Assembly: GCA_902494625.1 (NCBI GenBank)
Contig: CABUUB010000002.1
Span: 12,712-76,711, forward strand
From: an uncultured Collinsella sp.
GTDB taxonomy: Bacteria; Actinomycetota; Coriobacteriia; Coriobacteriales; Coriobacteriaceae
DNA: 64,000 nt
Direction of reading: 5' to 3'
Shown: positions 62,053-64,000 of the stretch, piece after piece
Layout: the number at the start of each line of letters is the position of its first letter
Numbering within the stretch: the first letter of the stretch is position 1
Program-made: the position numbers and the translations under genes
Notes under the pieces: generated by a model
The model's input: the letters and a program-made list of their open reading frames with translations, nothing else
Database searches by the model: none
Told to the model about the DNA's origin: nothing

Positions 62053-63564
62053 CTAGCGGTAGCTGACGCTTTGCTGGGAGTCCTTGACGACTACATCGTG
62101 GGCGCCGCCTTCGACGATGGAGGTCGAGCTGACCAGGGTCAGGCGTGCCTTTTCCTGGAGCTCGGGGATCGAGAGGGCACCGCAGTTGCACATCGTGGAC
62201 TTGACCTTGTAGAGCGTGCCGCCCACGCCGTCCTTGAGGGAGCCGGCGTACGGGACGTAGGAGTCGACGCCCTCGACGAAGCTGAGCTTCGCGGCGCCGC
62301 CCAGGTCGTAGCGCTGCCAGTTGCGGGCACGCGCGGAACCCTCGCCCCAGTACTCCTTCATGTACTGGCCGTTGACGTTGACGCGCTCGGTCGGGCTCTC
62401 GTCAAAGCGGGCGAAGTAGCGGCCCAGCATCATAAAGTCGGCACCCATGGCAAGGGCGAGCGTCATGTGGTAGTCGTAGACGATACCGCCATCGGAGCAC
62501 ACGGGCACGTAGACGCCGGTCTCCTCGTAGTACTCGTCGCGAGCGCGGCAGACGTCGATCAGCGCGGTGGCCTGACCGCGGCCGATGCCCTTGGTCTCGC
62601 GGGTAATGCAGATAGAACCGCCGCCGATACCGACCTTGATGAAGTCGGCACCGCAGTCGGCTAGGAAGCGGAAGCCCTCGGCATCGACGACGTTACCGGC
62701 ACCGACCTTGACGTCCTCGCCGTAGTTGGCGCGGATCCACTCAATGGTGCGCTTCTGCCACTCGCTGAAGCCCTCGGAAGAGTCGATGCACAGGACATCG
62801 GCACCGGCCTCGATGAGCAGCGGCACGCGCTCGGCATAGTCGCGGGTGTTGATGCCGGCGCCGACCATGTAGCGCTTATCGCCGTCGAGCAGCTCGTTGG
62901 GGTTGGTCTTGTGGCTGTCGTAGTCCTTGCGGAAGACGATGCCCATAAGGTGATCGTTGTCGTCGACGATGGGCAGGGCGTTGAGCTTATTGTCCCAGAT
63001 GACGTCATTGGCAACCTTGAGGCTGATGTTCTTGTCGCCCACGATGAGCTGCTCACGCGGGGTCATGAACTCGGAGACCTTCGTCTGGTGGTCATCGCGG
63101 CTGGGGCGATAGTCACGGCTGGTGACGATGCCCAGGAGCTTGCCCTTGGGGGTGCCGTCGTCGGTGACCGGCATGGTGGAGTGACCGGTCTTATCCTTGA
63201 GCTCGATGACCTGCTCCATGGTCATGTCGGGGGTGAGCGTGGAATCGGACTGAACGAAGCCGGCCTTGTGATCCTTGACGGCCTTGACCATGGCGGCCTC
63301 GGACTCGGCGCTCTGGGAACCGTAGATGAAGGACAGGCCGCCCTCGGTAGCGAGCGCGACACCCATGTCGACGCCCGAGACGGACTGCATGATGGCGGAA
63401 ACCATGGGGATGTTCAGGGTGATTGCCGGCTTCTCACCGCGCTTGAAGCGGGTTAGCGGCGTCTTGAGAGAGACGTTGTTGGGGATGCACTGCGAGGACG
63501 AGTAACCAGGAACCAGCAGATACTCCGAAAACGTGTGGGACTCACCGGGAAAGAACGTAGCCAT
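62053..63564 (-). CDS. guaB: IMP dehydrogenase
   Basis: A 503-residue enzyme oxidising IMP to XMP, the first committed step to GMP. A TIM barrel is split by two CBS domains (about 100-215). The catalytic Cys is in [19 protein letters not shown], which differs from the common bacterial GPGSICTTR form. [26 protein letters not shown] and the flap [12 protein letters not shown] complete the site. It is divergent from the ModE-like gene. Confidence 0.95.
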   Translation of the reverse strand: MATFFPGESHTFSEYLLVPGYSSSQCIPNNVSLKTPLTRFKRGEKPAITLNIPMVSAIMQSVSGVDMGVALATEGGLSFIYGSQSAESEAAMVKAVKDHKAGFVQSDSTLTPDMTMEQVIELKDKTGHSTMPVTDDGTPKGKLLGIVTSRDYRPSRDDHQTKVSEFMTPREQLIVGDKNISLKVANDVIWDNKLNALPIVDDNDHLMGIVFRKDYDSHKTNPNELLDGDKRYMVGAGINTRDYAERVPLLIEAGADVLCIDSSEGFSEWQKRTIEWIRANYGEDVKVGAGNVVDAEGFRFLADCGADFIKVGIGGGSICITRETKGIGRGQATALIDVCRARDEYYEETGVYVPVCSDGGIVYDYHMTLALAMGADFMMLGRYFARFDESPTERVNVNGQYMKEYWGEGSARARNWQRYDLGGAAKLSFVEGVDSYVPYAGSLKDGVGGTLYKVKSTMCNCGALSIPELQEKARLTLVSSTSIVEGGAHDVVVKDSQQSVSYR

Positions 63565-63643
63565 GTTTCTCCTTTTTCCATGCGACCGGTCGGCTGCAGG
63601 CCTCGTAGGACCCAGCCCAACCTTGGGCGCCCAATACTGGGGA

Positions 63644-63672
63644 AGTATCTTAACGCACTTTGACTGCTACAA
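63644..63672 (-). promoter_or_regulatory. Candidate guaB promoter
   Basis: TTGTAG (63672-63667), a 17-bp spacer and GATACT (63649-63644) on the minus strand. The leader of about 75 nt contains a TTGGGCGCCCAA palindrome. The plus strand has a TACAAT box overlapping this site for the divergent gene, with a weak -35. Confidence 0.4.
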
Positions 63673-63757
63673 TGCATGATTTAAGAAGAGCACACGAGGG
63701 CTTGACGCAGGCTTTGCGTTTGCCCAGCAAACACTTTAGCGGGGAGACGTGGAGCGT

Positions 63758-64000
63758 ATGAAGTACAAGACGACGGCAAAGCTGGTCATTCAAGCGTGCG
63801 ACAAGGATCTGCCGGGCGTGTTTGGTCACGGCTGCGTCTTGCTGCTGCAGGGTATTGCCCGCGAGCACTCGCTGAACCGCGCCGCCAAGAGCATGGGCAT
63901 GGCGTATTCCAAGGCCTGGCGCATTGTGAATGAGGCTGAAGGACAGCTGGGCTGCAAGCTCATCGAGCGCGACGGAGCCCGCGGATCCACCCTCACCCCC
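63758..64000 (+). CDS. ModE/LysR-type winged-helix regulator (N-terminal part, cut by window edge)
   Basis: The 81 visible residues hold a winged helix-turn-helix of the ModE N-terminal/LysR kind: LLLQGIAREHSLNRAAKSMGMAYSKAWRIVNEAEGQLGCKLIER. This domain type often controls molybdate or metal uptake, but the sensor part lies outside the window. The start is uncertain between ATG at 63758 and GTG at 63749. It is divergent from guaB with a 193-bp gap holding promoter candidates only. Confidence 0.8.
   Translation, partial: MKYKTTAKLVIQACDKDLPGVFGHGCVLLLQGIAREHSLNRAAKSMGMAYSKAWRIVNEAEGQLGCKLIERDGARGSTLTP

Noticed and set aside
61931..62191. 86-codon minus-strand frame overlapping the guaB 3' end
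   Set aside because: Covers the palindrome and the guaB coding end in another frame; low-complexity Arg/Pro-rich product.

Overview
The window is a contiguous piece of a GC-rich, Gram-positive-type chromosome. The housekeeping gene order (asp23-fakA-recG-rsmD-coaD, plsX-acpP-rnc-smc-ftsY-ffh, rimP-nusA-infB-rbfA-nrnA-truB-ribF-dnaG, rpoD) and protein sequences that read like Coriobacteriia point to a gut actinobacterium close to Collinsella. That assignment is inference from layout and protein character; no 16S gene is present. Nearly every gene is on the minus strand. The five exceptions are a small membrane protein (8555), an iron-type alcohol dehydrogenase (21758), a corrinoid adenosyltransferase (25414), a DUF134/NifX regulator (30984) and a ModE-like regulator running off the right edge (63758). 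No prophage, CRISPR array, rRNA or plasmid function was seen.

Layout. 1-8360: alaS-ruvX-mltG-yqeG-aroK-aroB-like, then an M24 peptidase and efp (cut by the left edge). 8555-15175: a small membrane protein, a stress-sigma operon (DUF948 protein, RsbW-like protein, SigB/F-type sigma factor, AI-2E-family permease), rarA, dgt and a lone prepilin peptidase. 15257-21612: glycosyltransferase, rluD-type synthase, lspA, and ileS behind a T-box leader. 21758-25899: alcohol dehydrogenase, DUF523, ftsH and cobA-type adenosyltransferase. 25896-26945: a RAYT (REP-associated tyrosine transposase) element bounded by inverted REP arrays. 26942-31748: MATE pump, RNA methyltransferase, dihydrofolate reductase, thymidylate synthase and the DUF134/NifX regulator with two palindromic operators. 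31869-46749: ffh-ftsY-smc-rnc-acpP, plsX, rpmF, yceD, a DivIVA-like gene, coaD-rsmD-recG-fakA-asp23. 46945-47128: two identical tRNA-Asn genes. 47212-64000: a stray REP hairpin, rpoD, the dnaG-to-rimP translation/replication operon, leuS, guaB and the ModE-like gene.

How it works together. Most of the window is core information processing and envelope biogenesis, packed into operons with 1, 4 or 8 bp start/stop overlaps. Regulation visible in the DNA includes an Ile T-box on ileS, a terminator hairpin just before rimP that could be a NusA-sensitive attenuator, and a pair of TGACATATGTCA-type operators before the DUF134 gene.

The most unusual items are: (i) the RAYT element, whose outer REP units supply the stop codons of both flanking genes, with a non-autonomous copy 20 kb away; (ii) a DHQ-synthase-like protein with all metal ligands replaced, coupled to shikimate kinase; (iii) a stress-sigma operon whose RsbW-like protein lacks the ATP-binding boxes and has no antagonist or phosphatase nearby; (iv) NusA with a C-terminal Cys3His tail where ylxR is missing; (v) two large intergenic palindromes flanking the guaB-leuS gap.
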